This document shows, piece after piece, positions 24,601-35,200 of a DNA stretch of 64,000 nucleotides; position 1 is the first letter of the stretch; each line of letters opens with the position of its first letter. This stretch comes from Phoronis australis (Eukaryota; Phoronida; Phoronidae), in the NCBI GenBank assembly GCA_002633005.1, contig NMRA01000007.1:760811-824810 (forward strand), read 5' to 3'. Made by a program: the position numbers and the translations under genes. The notes below the pieces were generated by a model. The model was given only the letters and a program-made list of their open reading frames with translations, was not told the origin of the DNA and did not search any database.

Positions 24601-27600
24601 ACTCGTGATTCGGGCAGGTTGATCTTCAAAGCCACTTCCTCGCGCATGAATATATCGGGATAACGGGTCTTCTGAAAAAGACCTTCTAACACATCTAGCT
24701 GTTGCCTGGAAAATGTAGTCCGTTCCCTGCGCTGTTTCCTGGGGTTACCTGTAAAGACAAAGGCGTGACAGTGTTGTAAATATTGATAAAATATAATATA
24801 CTTTGACTGTTTGATCAGCTGTTACATAAAAAAGCAGCCCTACACAAGCTGTTACTAGGAGAAGGCGGAAAGGCATGTGACCATTTTGTGTAATGTCGGT
24901 ACGTAATCAATCAAAGTTAGCGAGTGATCTGTAAAAATTTCTCAGTACTGTGTTTCCTTTTGATATTCGTCTATGTAGTTATCACATTCATTATTTTTAT
25001 TGTATCGGAAATTGTGTAACGGTCATTCCCCGTTGTGTAATTAGTAATAATAATATTATCGACTTTACATCATTCTCTGGTTTTGTGGATGCATATAATA
25101 TAAAGTAATTAATTTCAAAAGTATTAATTTAGCCTATCTTTTGTCTGTAGCGGTAGCACGTGGCCGATTTCTTCAGTATTACAACTGCATTCAGACAGTG
25201 TGTCGCATTTTGGTTCCCTTGTTTCAAGTTCAACCACTACAATCCGAATACACATTACTAGGATCGAATGCCGAGCGTTTTCATACCCACCTTAAATTTA
25301 ATTTCATTTTGATGCGAGGACGACAAATGGATGGTCCTTCATCTAAACAGATTACGTAACATGGTGTACCGCAATTATCTTAATGAGTGCTACAACAATT
25401 GTTAACGTCTTCCTAGAGTTATTAGTGACAAATCTTTTGAGACAGGTTAATCCTGCATTAGGAAGGCGCGTTGAAATTAATTTGCTACTTTTCAAATGAG
25501 TTTCGTCTACTTATTAGCAAAGGCAAGTTTGCTTCTCCATCTGCGCGTTCAGCACTGTTACGCTTCGCACAGTTCAATCTTTAGAACTTTCACGAAAGCA
25601 TCATATCATAGAGTCGCAATGCGCACACCTATTCGAGCCGTTTTCTCTTATAAAATGGACACCAACTTGCTCCGTACTCAGATCAGAAATGATTTTTGGA
25701 TTTGTAATATCAATCGCTGAATTTTATTATTGCTTCAGAGCAAACCCAATAAGTTGGAATTCAATGAATGTCATTTTATGCGTCGAAATTAACATGTTCT
25801 TCGGTTAGAAAGAAATTGGTTCCATTACCGAACCCTAGGTGGTGCTTAGCTGCTTTAAGAAAAATTTAGCGACCCCGCGTGCTTTGAAGACGTTCGTTAC
25901 GAAGCAGACGCTGGCTATTAATCAGAGTCCATCATAACTTATCAGACCATTGCGCAGTGACACTAATGCATTTGGCGCTAATATGAAAACTTTATGAAGA
26001 CAGAGTTAAATAGTTGCATTCAAAAACCGTCTGTGTTTATATGTGTTTTGTTGTCGTAGGGCTTGGGGCGAAAAACGTAGCACATTAAGGTTGGCTGCAA
26101 TTAATGCTAATTATTTAATATTAAGAAGGACCGTCCAGTTTGCGAGGTCATTGAAGTTCACATTAAGCCATTCAATAGACGATACTTAAGGTGTGCTCAC
26201 TGTTTTCTCCATCAGCAAAAATACGAAACAGCGGCTTTGGAGAAATACTGACCTGGCGAATAGCCGACGGCCATGTTTAAAATGACAGCTTGTCATGGAG
26301 AACAGACAAGAAATATCCGATGATGTCACACCGTTCACATACAGGAGAGGGACGGATTAAATAAACAATTTTACTCAAGTTTTAGAAGAAAGTCAAACTA
26401 ACATCGTGTAGAGTTCACTTTCCAGTGACTTGATCTCAGACACTGTAGACCTGCAGGCTTGCCAGGTGACCGTCGATATGAAATTAATCACCGTGTTTTT
26501 AAAAAACGGAAGTAGACCAGAATTATTCAGAATGAAAAGGACTAAGAAACGTGTGTTACAAGTTTGTGGCAATGTCTTAATATTCGAAGTTAAACCACTC
26601 ATTCTTACTGCTCAGTTCTGTGTTCGACGCGAGTCTCCAGTAAATACCTACATTCATCGAACTCTGCGTCCAAAATTGTATAACCCCACTTCACTGTTTT
26701 CTGGATTGTTCACCAACCTGGGTTTACTGGCGTATGAATAGATCAGTTCGGCCGCGTTCCACCAGAGGTATTTATCCTACCTTTCGAAATCCCAGAAGCA
26801 CATAATTGGGGTAACGTACTTAAGTTTGGGCATGTATACGCCTAATTTGTCGAGTGGTTTGAACTTTAATGGGAAGTGCCTCGGGTAACCAGGTGTATTT
26901 GGGGAGGCGTGGTCTAAAATACTGTTAGATTTTCAAAAAAAAATCACATTTCGAAAGAACGAAAGTCCTTTTGAACCAAAGTTAATGTTCACAATTTTGA
27001 CAGGATAAAAGTTTTGGTTTCCCATTGACGTATCAACTCCTTGCAACAGTTCTTAAAATTAAAATGACTTATATAGTTGTTCCACCTGTGGGACAATGAA
27101 CATCTTTCGCATTTTGTTAAATTTCCATATCGGTTTGAAAATGTTATCAATAGTTACCACAAATATATAAGTCGCCAATTCGAGGATTGATAATTAGAGA
27201 TAATGGTGCAGAAATCCTGTAATCTGTCACGTTATAACTTAGATTGGTAAATTATCGTCAAATAAGTAAAGTGAATCGTTGTTATAACGATAGGACTATC
27301 GGCTCAAGATTCGTCAATCCGAGGACAATGCTGATTAATGCATCCCCCGACAGTCACTGACGTGTATAGTTGTGTCACGTGGTGGTTTTACCACATTAGC
27401 TAAATAAGGAAGAATTAGTGATTATTCTTTTGAATTTTCTTGACACAAATAATATCTCTAGGACAATCAACAATTATACGATTTGTTTATTTGTGAAAAG
27501 CAGTTGGTGGCTGAATGTTAATAGAATCTTACAAAGAGAATCTTTCTCGTTACTTGCCTGTGTTACGTTTGCGACACGGCTACAATACACAAAAATCTTC

Positions 27601-28729
27601 AAACTTACCAAAATCTCCCTGAGCGTAGCCCATTGCCGGATGCATGAGGTCCATTGAGCCCGATGTGAGACTGATTCCGTTGACTGAGTAAGGGCTGATC
27701 TTGGTCGATGGAGGGGGCGGGTAGGATGAAGCCATAGTGGCCATGGACGGGTAGTACGAGGATAGCGCCACGGTGAGGTTTTCAGTGCCGATCTGGAAAC
27801 ACATCGAGGCGAACAATGAATAACACAGTTTGTGAATGATAAAAGTACCGTCGGGTTGGAGTAGTGGGTTCAGACTGTCCGTCTTCCGCGCGAGACGAAC
27901 CTTTATAGCCAAGGGTTGTGTATTGTCATTATTGGCTAATGGAAATATGACTTTTATTCAAGTCGAAGTAAAGTGAAACGGGAAATCTACACAATGTAAA
28001 TACATAAAGCCAGTCTGAGAAAAACAAAGTTAGTAAACAGGCCGTGATTGCATAACTTGAGAAGGAAACAAAACAACGGTTACAATGCGTGTCATAACAA
28101 CATAAATGACCGTGTCGACTAGAATTATGTTGCTTTCAGCGCACACGTTGCCATCGACCGTGTATTGTTGACACCCACGACTGTGGCACTGAATCTGCGA
28201 TCGGCAGCGGAACTGCACTTTTATGGTACACAACCGGTATTGTTGGCTGAGCTTGAGGAATCGACTGAAATAACATTTCCATCCCTTGTTGCCATGTAGG
28301 AAGTAACCAAAACGTGATGTCCAAGAAAAGTAGTTATCTTAGGGAAAACAGAAACCTATAGCGAAATTCTCATCGCCTGTTTACATGAAACAAAAAAGTA
28401 TCTGGAAAACATTAAAATAATAACGCAACGAAATCAAGATCGAGAACACGTGCCGGGTAAGCTGGGAATCTCACATCCGGGTCAATTTTCTGAAAACTTG
28501 CGTAACGCCTGCTTTCCCTCCATTGCTCAGAGTCCACATTAATGCTTTTGTGATAGTTAGCGTAAAGCTCCAACGGGTAGGTCGAGTATCCCGGGAAGAC
28601 GGGGACCACTCCGGGCCCACCACCGAGGCTACACTGGTCTATGTTCTCCGTACTCAAGCACGTCGTGTCCATCTGTTCCTTTTTCACGTCATCATTTCTC
28701 GCCGATTCTCCACCTTCTTTGACCAACAT
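21150..28729 (-). CDS. Otx: Orthodenticle/Otx homeobox transcription factor, four-exon gene (long isoform)
   Basis: Joined exons 28729-28475, 27792-27609, 24748-24597 and 21677-21150 give 372 residues with phase-compatible GT-AG junctions throughout. Order in the protein: novel acidic/Tyr-rich N-terminus (1-85); Otx N-terminal block with [10 protein letters not shown] and [10 protein letters not shown] (about 115-141); homeodomain 152-211 with WFKNRRAK in helix 3 and Lys at homeodomain position 50 (residue 201), the bicoid-class specificity residue that selects GGATTA sites; basic/Pro-Ser linker; WSPASI box (260-265); terminal [16 protein letters not shown] (357-372), the Otx tail, present once here but twice in vertebrate OTX2. 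The intron between homeodomain residues 46 and 47 and the 152-bp middle exon are typical of Otx genes. The family is a nuclear DNA-binding regulator of anterior neural, head and endomesoderm patterning. No frameshift is seen. The ATG at 28729 has A at -3; the exact 5' end of this transcript is uncertain. Confidence 0.96.
22082..22259. promoter_or_regulatory. GATA-factor motif cluster in Otx intron
   Basis: Eight GATAA/TTATC cores in 178 bp: TTATC at 22082, 22121, 22131, 22141, 22218 and 22255, GATAA at 22159 and 22230. Random expectation at this length is below one. Three sit in CGCGTTATC or CGAGTTATC contexts. Candidate cis-regulatory module. Confidence 0.5.
22470..22483 (+). promoter_or_regulatory. 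Two tandem K50-homeodomain (Otx) binding sites
   Basis: GGATTA AA GGATTA: two consensus bicoid/Otx sites in direct orientation, 8 bp start to start, inside the Otx gene. Suggests autoregulation; binding is not shown. Confidence 0.4.
22771..22890. repeat. Dispersed repeat family B, copy 2 (in Otx intron)
   Basis: GTACTTTTGCTAATGTGAG, ATTCACAAATAGTTGTGTGG and GTAAGTCACTTTTTAAGAAT align with the other two copies. Confidence 0.5.
24597..24748 (-). CDS. Otx: Otx coding exon 3 (homeodomain residues 1-46)
   Basis: 152 bp, acceptor TGTCTTTACAG before 24748, donor GTGCAG|GTGCGT at 24597/24596. It encodes [20 protein letters not shown] and onward through [17 protein letters not shown]. Relative to the common [21 protein letters not shown], this protein has SRQQ and [11 protein letters not shown], which are conservative changes. 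It leaves in phase 0 and continues directly into VWFKNRR. Confidence 0.98.
24749..27608 (-). other. Otx intron between exons 2 and 3 (2.9 kb)
   Basis: GT-AG, phase 1 intron. It contains a DR4-type nuclear receptor element at 26145-26160. Several short open frames in it show no splice-site support and no recognisable protein. Confidence 0.9.
26145..26160 (+). promoter_or_regulatory. DR4 nuclear receptor element
   Basis: AGGTCA TTGA AGTTCA, two direct half-sites spaced 4 bp, in Otx intron 2. DR4 suits RXR heterodimers of the TR/LXR type. A single site may be coincidental. Confidence 0.3.
27609..27792 (-). CDS. Otx: Otx coding exon 2 (conserved N-terminal motif)
   Basis: 184 bp, acceptor TTTCCAG before 27792, donor TTTTG|GTAAGT at 27609/27608. 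It enters in phase 0 and ends one base into a Gly codon completed by the next exon. It encodes [15 protein letters not shown], then a Pro run, then [10 protein letters not shown] and [10 protein letters not shown], the counterpart of the vertebrate PPYAVNGLSL and MDLLHPSVGY blocks. In-frame ATGs at 27744 and 27735 could also serve as starts. Confidence 0.93.
27802..27875 (-). CDS. Otx: Probable alternative first exon segment of short Otx isoform
   Basis: A transcript initiated about 30 bp downstream of the TATA box at 27901-27907 would begin near 27877 and read unspliced into the 27792-27609 exon. The first ATG it meets (27804) is in frame and gives MCFQ followed by IGTENLTV, for an isoform of about 291 residues lacking the 85-residue long N-terminus. 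No other ATG occurs between the predicted start and 27804. The context around this ATG is weak (T at -3), so the downstream in-frame ATGs at 27744 and 27735 may be used as well. Inferred from sequence only. Confidence 0.45.
27901..27935 (-). promoter_or_regulatory. Internal Otx promoter: TATA box and CCAAT box
   Basis: On the minus strand CCAAT (27931-27935, within GCCAATAAT) is followed about 25 bp later by GGCTATAAAGG (TATA core 27901-27907). Spacing matches CCAAT near -55 and TATA near -30 for a start at about 27877. The position, inside intron 1 and just before the conserved exon, suits an alternative promoter. Confidence 0.5.
28475..28729 (-). CDS. Otx: Otx coding exon 1 (isoform-specific N-terminus)
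   Basis: 85 codons from ATG 28729 to a donor reading GAT|GTGAGA at 28475/28474, phase 0, which joins in frame to the next exon. The peptide is acidic, then Gly/Pro/Tyr-rich (for example [15 protein letters not shown]), and I do not recognise it from other Otx proteins. The frame is also open upstream of the ATG, so the exon extends 5'. A possible acceptor (TTGCAG, AG at 28755-28756) lies 25 bp before the ATG. Coding status rests on the long open frame, the in-phase donor and position; an RNA read across the 28475/27792 junction would settle it. Confidence 0.7.
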
Positions 28730-29107
28730 GCTGGGGATCGTTGAATTTTTTAAACTGCAACAGTACTCTTTTAACAAGATTGTCCGTCTAATATGGCTAA
28801 GACTGTCGTGATAGGTCGGTCTTTGCCCTAGACACTAAGAGGATTTGTCGACTGTGCCACGCGTAATAAGTCGTTGGATATGATGCATTAGCCTTTACGA
28901 CGTCAACTAATCACAAAATGTTCCGGGTAATGCCAACAATGAAATAGGTGCGAATCCGTCAGTCGTCCGAGGGCGTGACTACCCGGATCACTGGTACACA
29001 TGTGTGCAGTCCAGCTGCGACGGTGAATGAGCGGGTCGGTGAATGGCACAGCGTGAAGAAGTTACTCGAATTTGTGGGCTAAGATGAAAGACCACCGGTC
29101 AGTTTAC

Positions 29108-29257
29108 CTGGCCGTTCATGTGGAGAGGTGTGAAAGTGATCCTTGGGAACGGTGCAGGCAGCTGCGTGATTCGCATTGAAGCAGTGAGTGTAGGGATACC
29201 AAGAGAATCCGAAATTGCATGACGGTTGACGTGAACTCTATACCCCAAATCTTTATA
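29108..29257 (-). promoter_or_regulatory. Candidate upstream Otx promoter and 5' UTR exon
   Basis: TATAAAG on the minus strand (29251-29257) predicts a start near 29226. The following 118 bp end in a good donor, GCCAG|GTAAAC (29108/29107), which could splice to the weak acceptor at 28755-28756 before the long-isoform ATG. The segment holds a 34-codon upstream ORF (29220-29116) with a hydrophobic start, MQFRILLVSL. Speculative; no RNA evidence is available. Confidence 0.28.
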
Positions 29258-29259
29258 TT

Positions 29260-32200
29260 GAAGACGTACAGTCGGCATTTATTGACTGTTCGACCGTAGT
29301 CCGACGTTTGTAGTTACACAATGATCAAATACGGGAGTAAGGAAGCGCAATGTATCTCTCACGTTGCATAGTATTTTGAGCGTAAGCTAATTTAAATCGT
29401 AAATAAAAGTTCCCTCGAAACATCTTGCGCGCCAAGAGCTCAAGAGACGTTTGATTTACGAAAATGTTTTTCTAATTATGATTCCATAATGTTTAATGTT
29501 CTTGCATCGATAACGAACGGTAATGATAAATCGTCAGTTAATCACTTCTTTAAACGCATTGTTGAAGTCAGATAAGGTAAATGGATGATTGAATAATAAT
29601 TATGAAGCCATTGAGAGCTTGCACTCGCGTGCTCAACGTGACGACTTAATATATAATTTCAAGACAAGCAGAAAAAATAACATCAATTAGCTCAAGATAT
29701 AAACCTACATCTACATTAAACTGATGCAGTTATTGATACCTTTATTGCGTTTGGTAATGAACATACCTGTTTTCGTAGCTCAAATCGACAAGTCAGCAAC
29801 CGAACGGACTTGTTTTCAAAATTTTAATTTACTCCGTGACTAGGTGACATGCGACGTCAGTGACCATTGGCTGGTCAACACATGGGCCAGTAATATTTCA
29901 TGTAGAGCACTGCCAATGTTTAAACAACAATATTGGTCGCAGGACGGTTAAACAAGACGCGTCGTAAACATATGCGCTTAAACGGAACTTGTTTATTTTG
30001 TTAACAGCTTTACCTAACGGTGACTGTAAACTAAATCAGATGGGCGGAGAGGGGGAGGGGCATTCGCCTAATTACCCACGACGGGGACTCCGCCGCTCGT
30101 CAATGCGTCTAATGGTGCGAACACGGTATGGACAATACTATCAACGGACGCGCTAGTGACGTAACTTAAATACTTTAGGAAAGGGAAGTTGATTTGTTTG
30201 GACTAACAACAATGGAAAATATATTGTAAACAGGTGTCATGTGGAGGTAGAATTATGTTGGAGCTGAACTGAAAGACTCCTCATCACAGAGACGCTATTA
30301 ACAAAACAAGTAATGAATATTTCCCTAACAATTTAGAGGTAAAGTTTTTCCTACAATGTGATGTCATTTGTTAAACGAAAGATTGCTCCTTAGGTATTTT
30401 ATTTAGTAGAAAGCTCACAATATACAAATATTTTCCTTTTTTAGTGATTTACCTGGGATACATATTTACAAGGACATTTGTTACATATGTCACTACCTTT
30501 CCCCGGACAACGTTATTTCAGGATCGGCGTTTTATCTCAACGTTTCACGGCTTTCCGTTAGTTACGCAGGTCTAGTGGCCATCACAGACTTGGTGGATGA
30601 GCGATTTATTAATAGCAGCAGCAGGGCATCATTACAGCCGAGCATGGTGGAATATAAAGTAACTGCGCGATCAATGAGCGTTTGGTCACAAAACTGGTAA
30701 AATGCCGATATCTGCATGTACACATTTACTTTGTTAATAGCCATTAAATCACACAGAAGGATGGCCATACGCGCATTCAAGGAGTGCATTATTTAACTAA
30801 TAAATTTGACTAGCATTTCTTAGTATTAATGAAAATATTCATTTTTTATATATTCGTTTCAAACTAATATTAAGTGAAGACTTTTTGTGTGATTAAAACA
30901 ATCCACGACCACATCCTGCACCGTGTTTAATTAGTCTCATGCCTGTTCCTCTTATTCGTTAGGCAAGCTAACGCAATGTTATGTTAGGTCCAACTACTTC
31001 CGTTTACTGTGTGCACATTTAACTTAAATCCAGCTAATTAAACCATTCGACAATAACACAAAAACGAGGATATAGAAAAATCGATGGTCTGGTGACGGCA
31101 ATCGCTGGATTTAAATTCCCTTATTGTAGTGAAGTTTTAATTCTCTTGGAAAGAAAATGATAAAAATAACATTTAATGGCGCCATTACGCGGGTTATAAT
31201 CGCTGTTTAATTATCCTGTTTGACTGTTTCAACAATGATGATTTCGTAGGAAACTATTCGCGGGAGTTATCAAAACTTGCTAATTCACCCTTAGTCAGAT
31301 AATTAAACAAATACCATCGATTAGGAAATGCAGTAGTTTATCTATGATAGTTTTCAAACTGAAATAGTAAAACGAACGTGTTGCTTCGCGTTCTTTTTGT
31401 CCCAGCTTCGTAATTTAACCAAAAAGTGACAAACAACGTGAAATGCACGATCGAAAACTTCATCCATGTTCTAGAAAAGAACAGGTCCGTTTAAACTTAA
31501 ACGTAATTTAGTTGGCCGTCAAGTATTTTCTGATGAGAGAGTTAACCAAACACGTGATTCATTGAGGAATGACAAGTTTACGCACGCACGTGGGGGATGC
31601 ACCCCACTGAGAATCCTGGCTTGTTGTTGTTTACTGAATCCCATAAACAAACAACACCTTGGCCTTACGTAGTTTCAAAGGCCACACGTGTTCAAGACGG
31701 AAGCCGGGTGTACACGAATGATAAACCAAAAGGAGCTAAGAACTTGCACGTTTATTGGCGTGCTATGCTTTTTATTCTAGATTTTCGTAAATTTCGAAGT
31801 ACAGTGACCGATTTCTATCCAACATATTTTTTGAATTTCAATCAATTTCTTATATAATGATTGAATTGAAAATGGAAAATGAACCTGATTAAATCAATCT
31901 CTAATTCAGAGGCATGTCAGAACAGTAATGTGTGTACGGTCTCACTTTTGGAACGGAGAGGTTATTGGCAGGCCTAAATGAAAAATGACCCGTTCATCTG
32001 TCATCACGGAATATCTGAGATCATCAGGTGCCAGTAAACGATGATAGCGTGCACCAAACGTCTTGACAAAACACACATAGTTGACAAGACAAGGTTATGT
32101 CGTTAGAGTTATCAACGTACAAGAACACGGCACTTCACTCACAGGGAGCGGTGAGCCGCCGGTAGTCGTTGGAGTCGAGTTGGGACCCAGTGTTATCTCT

Positions 32201-35200
32201 AGTTATGACAGCACTATCTGACTGTTAAGTCAATATACATGAAGAGAGATAATGAGTTCCCCAAGCAAGGCGTCATCTCTTCAATACTTCCCAACCACGA
32301 TCATTGGCCAAGTGTTGACTCAAAGCCGTTGCAAACCCATCTTTCCATCACAAAAATCAACTTTTGATTTAGACTTCTCACTATTAGTCAAACTGGAGGT
32401 GATTTCAGTGTTTGCTTGATACCAGGCTCTACGAGTCGGCATGTCACGGTGTGTCGTTTTATTCGCCGACCTTGGTGTCAAGGAATAACGAACTGACAGA
32501 TCTTTGAAAACCCAGACATCACCTCACATCTTAGTAAGGTGCAAATTGAAACCAAATTCATAGCAGCAGGTCATCTAAATCAAAAATTGGCGTCTTGGAC
32601 GGAACGTAAGCTTATAGTAGCTTCAAATAAAACAGGCTGACAAATTGACAGTTCGAAGATGGGTCATCGCCCTTCAAAAACATATTTCTGCTTTTATTAA
32701 CTTGAATAAACAGTAAATCGAATATAAAACTGGTCATTACAGGTTCTAGTAGTCCTCTTAAAGTTGTATTTCTTTCCCTCTTTCTGGTGAACATGAAATA
32801 AGGCTTAACAACCAAAGCGTAAGAAACCTGACTTCGAAACTCCCTGCGATTCAGTTGGAATTGTGGGATTGCAAGCACATGATATTAATCAGAAAACATT
32901 TTGGAAGGACTAGTCCACTCTAAGGTTTTGTAAAGCTTTATTTGCACTCGTAAACGTTCTGAGTTCATCATAAGGGGCAAGATCGGCTTTGTTCTCAGAA
33001 GATGGTTACTTTAGGGTTTGTTTTTCGAAAAGCTGAGAGAACGAAATGCATTTTTAAGTTCACCTTGGACCGAAATGTGCTCCAGCTTATTCACACAAGA
33101 CATAGTTACCTGCTACAGTAAAAATCGTTCAATTTAGAACAACAATTTGCTAAAATTGTCAACTTTCTATTTTTAAGAGGCTTACAACAATGTTGTAAAT
33201 GCTCAAAATTTTATCGAATGTTATTTTGTAATAGTTACGTCATACAAACTATGCTAAAAGCAAATTAAATTTTCCCGAGAAGTTATTTTATTTTTGTTGA
33301 AAACTTTGACAAAATGAAATTTCACCCGTCCGACATACTGTGTCCCAAACTGAAGAATTTTTCCACTGTTGTTTAATCTTTCCGGCCCAGAAGCAGATTC
33401 CACCCTTCGACATACCTGGTGACGAGGATCTAATAAACAACCCCAGTTAAATGACTGTGCCCAAGGTGCCTCCCCCGCTGATTTTTTACGACTCACTGGG
33501 TATTTTCCGACAACAGTCTTTGAAACGTAAACAGGCGTAAGTCATACGCGGCCAACTGTTTTGTTAACAAACCCAATTTAGGGGGATTACACGATAATTT
33601 TGTGCTGCGCGAAATGACCAGGTTTGCACTCATTAATTAGTACAACTGGAATAAAAGATTGGTTACCGTGGTACAATAGCGTGTAATAAGGTAAATTATG
33701 TCAAGTACGTCATTGAAACGTTTGTATTGAAGCCACACAGTTGAAAAATTGGGGGAAAGTAGTCATGTTGAGTGCAAAATGTGGTTTCTGTTGCAGTTCA
33801 GTTATCGGATGGTTTTTAATTATGACGCTTCCTACCGACAGACTACTTAGCAACGATTGCAACTTGCCTTGGGCAGACATCACTTTACTGTTTCTTTTTC
33901 TCTGATTTCATTTGCTCGCGTAGTGATTTCCGAGTTTGTGAATCACCGCCGCGTTGGCACTGACTGACTGTATCTGGATGTATCAATGCTTGTAAGATAC
34001 GTACTCCAACTGGACAAACCAAAATCCACAAATACCTATTTAGTAAATAATTAGAAAATGCTCAAGGATTACACCGTTCTGAATTATTAACTACGGTAAG
34101 CTGATCAGAACTCGTTAACATTGGGTCGTTACTGGTGATTGGCTTCAGTCGTAAGTTGTAAGGCGCGCGTTCGCTCGCGCGGGAGTGCGTGAGTAGTAAT
34201 CTTCCCGTTTAATGCTAAATCAACACGACTTTAAACGTAATTTTGTGTGAACGCAGTGATTGTTTGTCAGATTAAAATACAAATTCTTGACTTAAAGGAG
34301 ATCTAACGTTGTGCTGTTCAAGTCTGTTGTCAGTTTAGAATCAAAGTCATTGACGTTGAGCAGGCCTGGTGATGTACTGTCAAATGCCTTCACTTATATT
34401 TACGAACTGGCGACAAGACAACCTCCACTCGTTGTACACATTTTCATTTACCAATCTGCATGTATTTAGGCACTCAGTTTTGCGGACTAGACTAGAGCTC
34501 GTCTATGTATGATTGCACTTAACGTGATATTTACCGAGCAATTATTTTAGTTACGCAACTAACGGAATACTAGTCAAATAATTTAACGAGATATACGCGC
34601 GATCACAACTTATAATGCCGGATTAGAATTATTGTCAATAAACGCTGTCTTTTCTTTGAAGTCGTGGCTAACAAAAAGTTTCATTCGAATAATACTCCAG
34701 ATCTTTTGAGCTTAAATTGTCTCAATTCACATTTTTGTCTAGAAAATCGTGCGAGATTATTAGCAAAGGAAACGAAATTTAAGCCCGGTCTCAAAGGCTT
34801 GGCTCGTGTTAATAATTGAGTAGAGTTTGATATATTTACTGATGTAATATAAAATTAGTGATAATGACCATGGCCCGATTAGTGTATGAAGAGGACGAGC
34901 GGTGTGTGCGGTCATGCTAATCTGCTCTCCCTGCTAAGATGTACATCTGAGACTACACACTTGACTGTGGGAGTGTAATTAACAATGATTGAACAAATTA
35001 CTGAGAACTGTCCCATGTTCCGGCCTCTCTAGTTATCCTAGCTGAGTTGACATTTAGACGCAGCGAGTAATTGGCGGGAATTCTTCGAAAGGGATTACTT
35101 CTGTACGAGGCAGTCTCGGTTTCACATGTGGTAATCATTCTACGGCAATTAGCAATACTTTTGTTTCTTCAACCGGTCAGAGAATGCAAAGCTAGGTCTG

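Larger units (their letters stand above)
27793..28474 (-). other. Otx intron 1 (0.7 kb) with internal promoter
   Basis: Donor GTGAGA, acceptor TTTCCAG, phase 0. It contains the CCAAT/TATA pair at 27901-27935. An open stretch on the minus strand at 28136-28274 follows a TTTCAG acceptor-like site but lacks a convincing donor, so it is not called as an exon. Confidence 0.65.

Noticed and set aside
28136-28274. Extra Otx exon inside intron 1
   Set aside because: It follows a TTTCAG site in phase but ends in a stop with no convincing in-phase donor.
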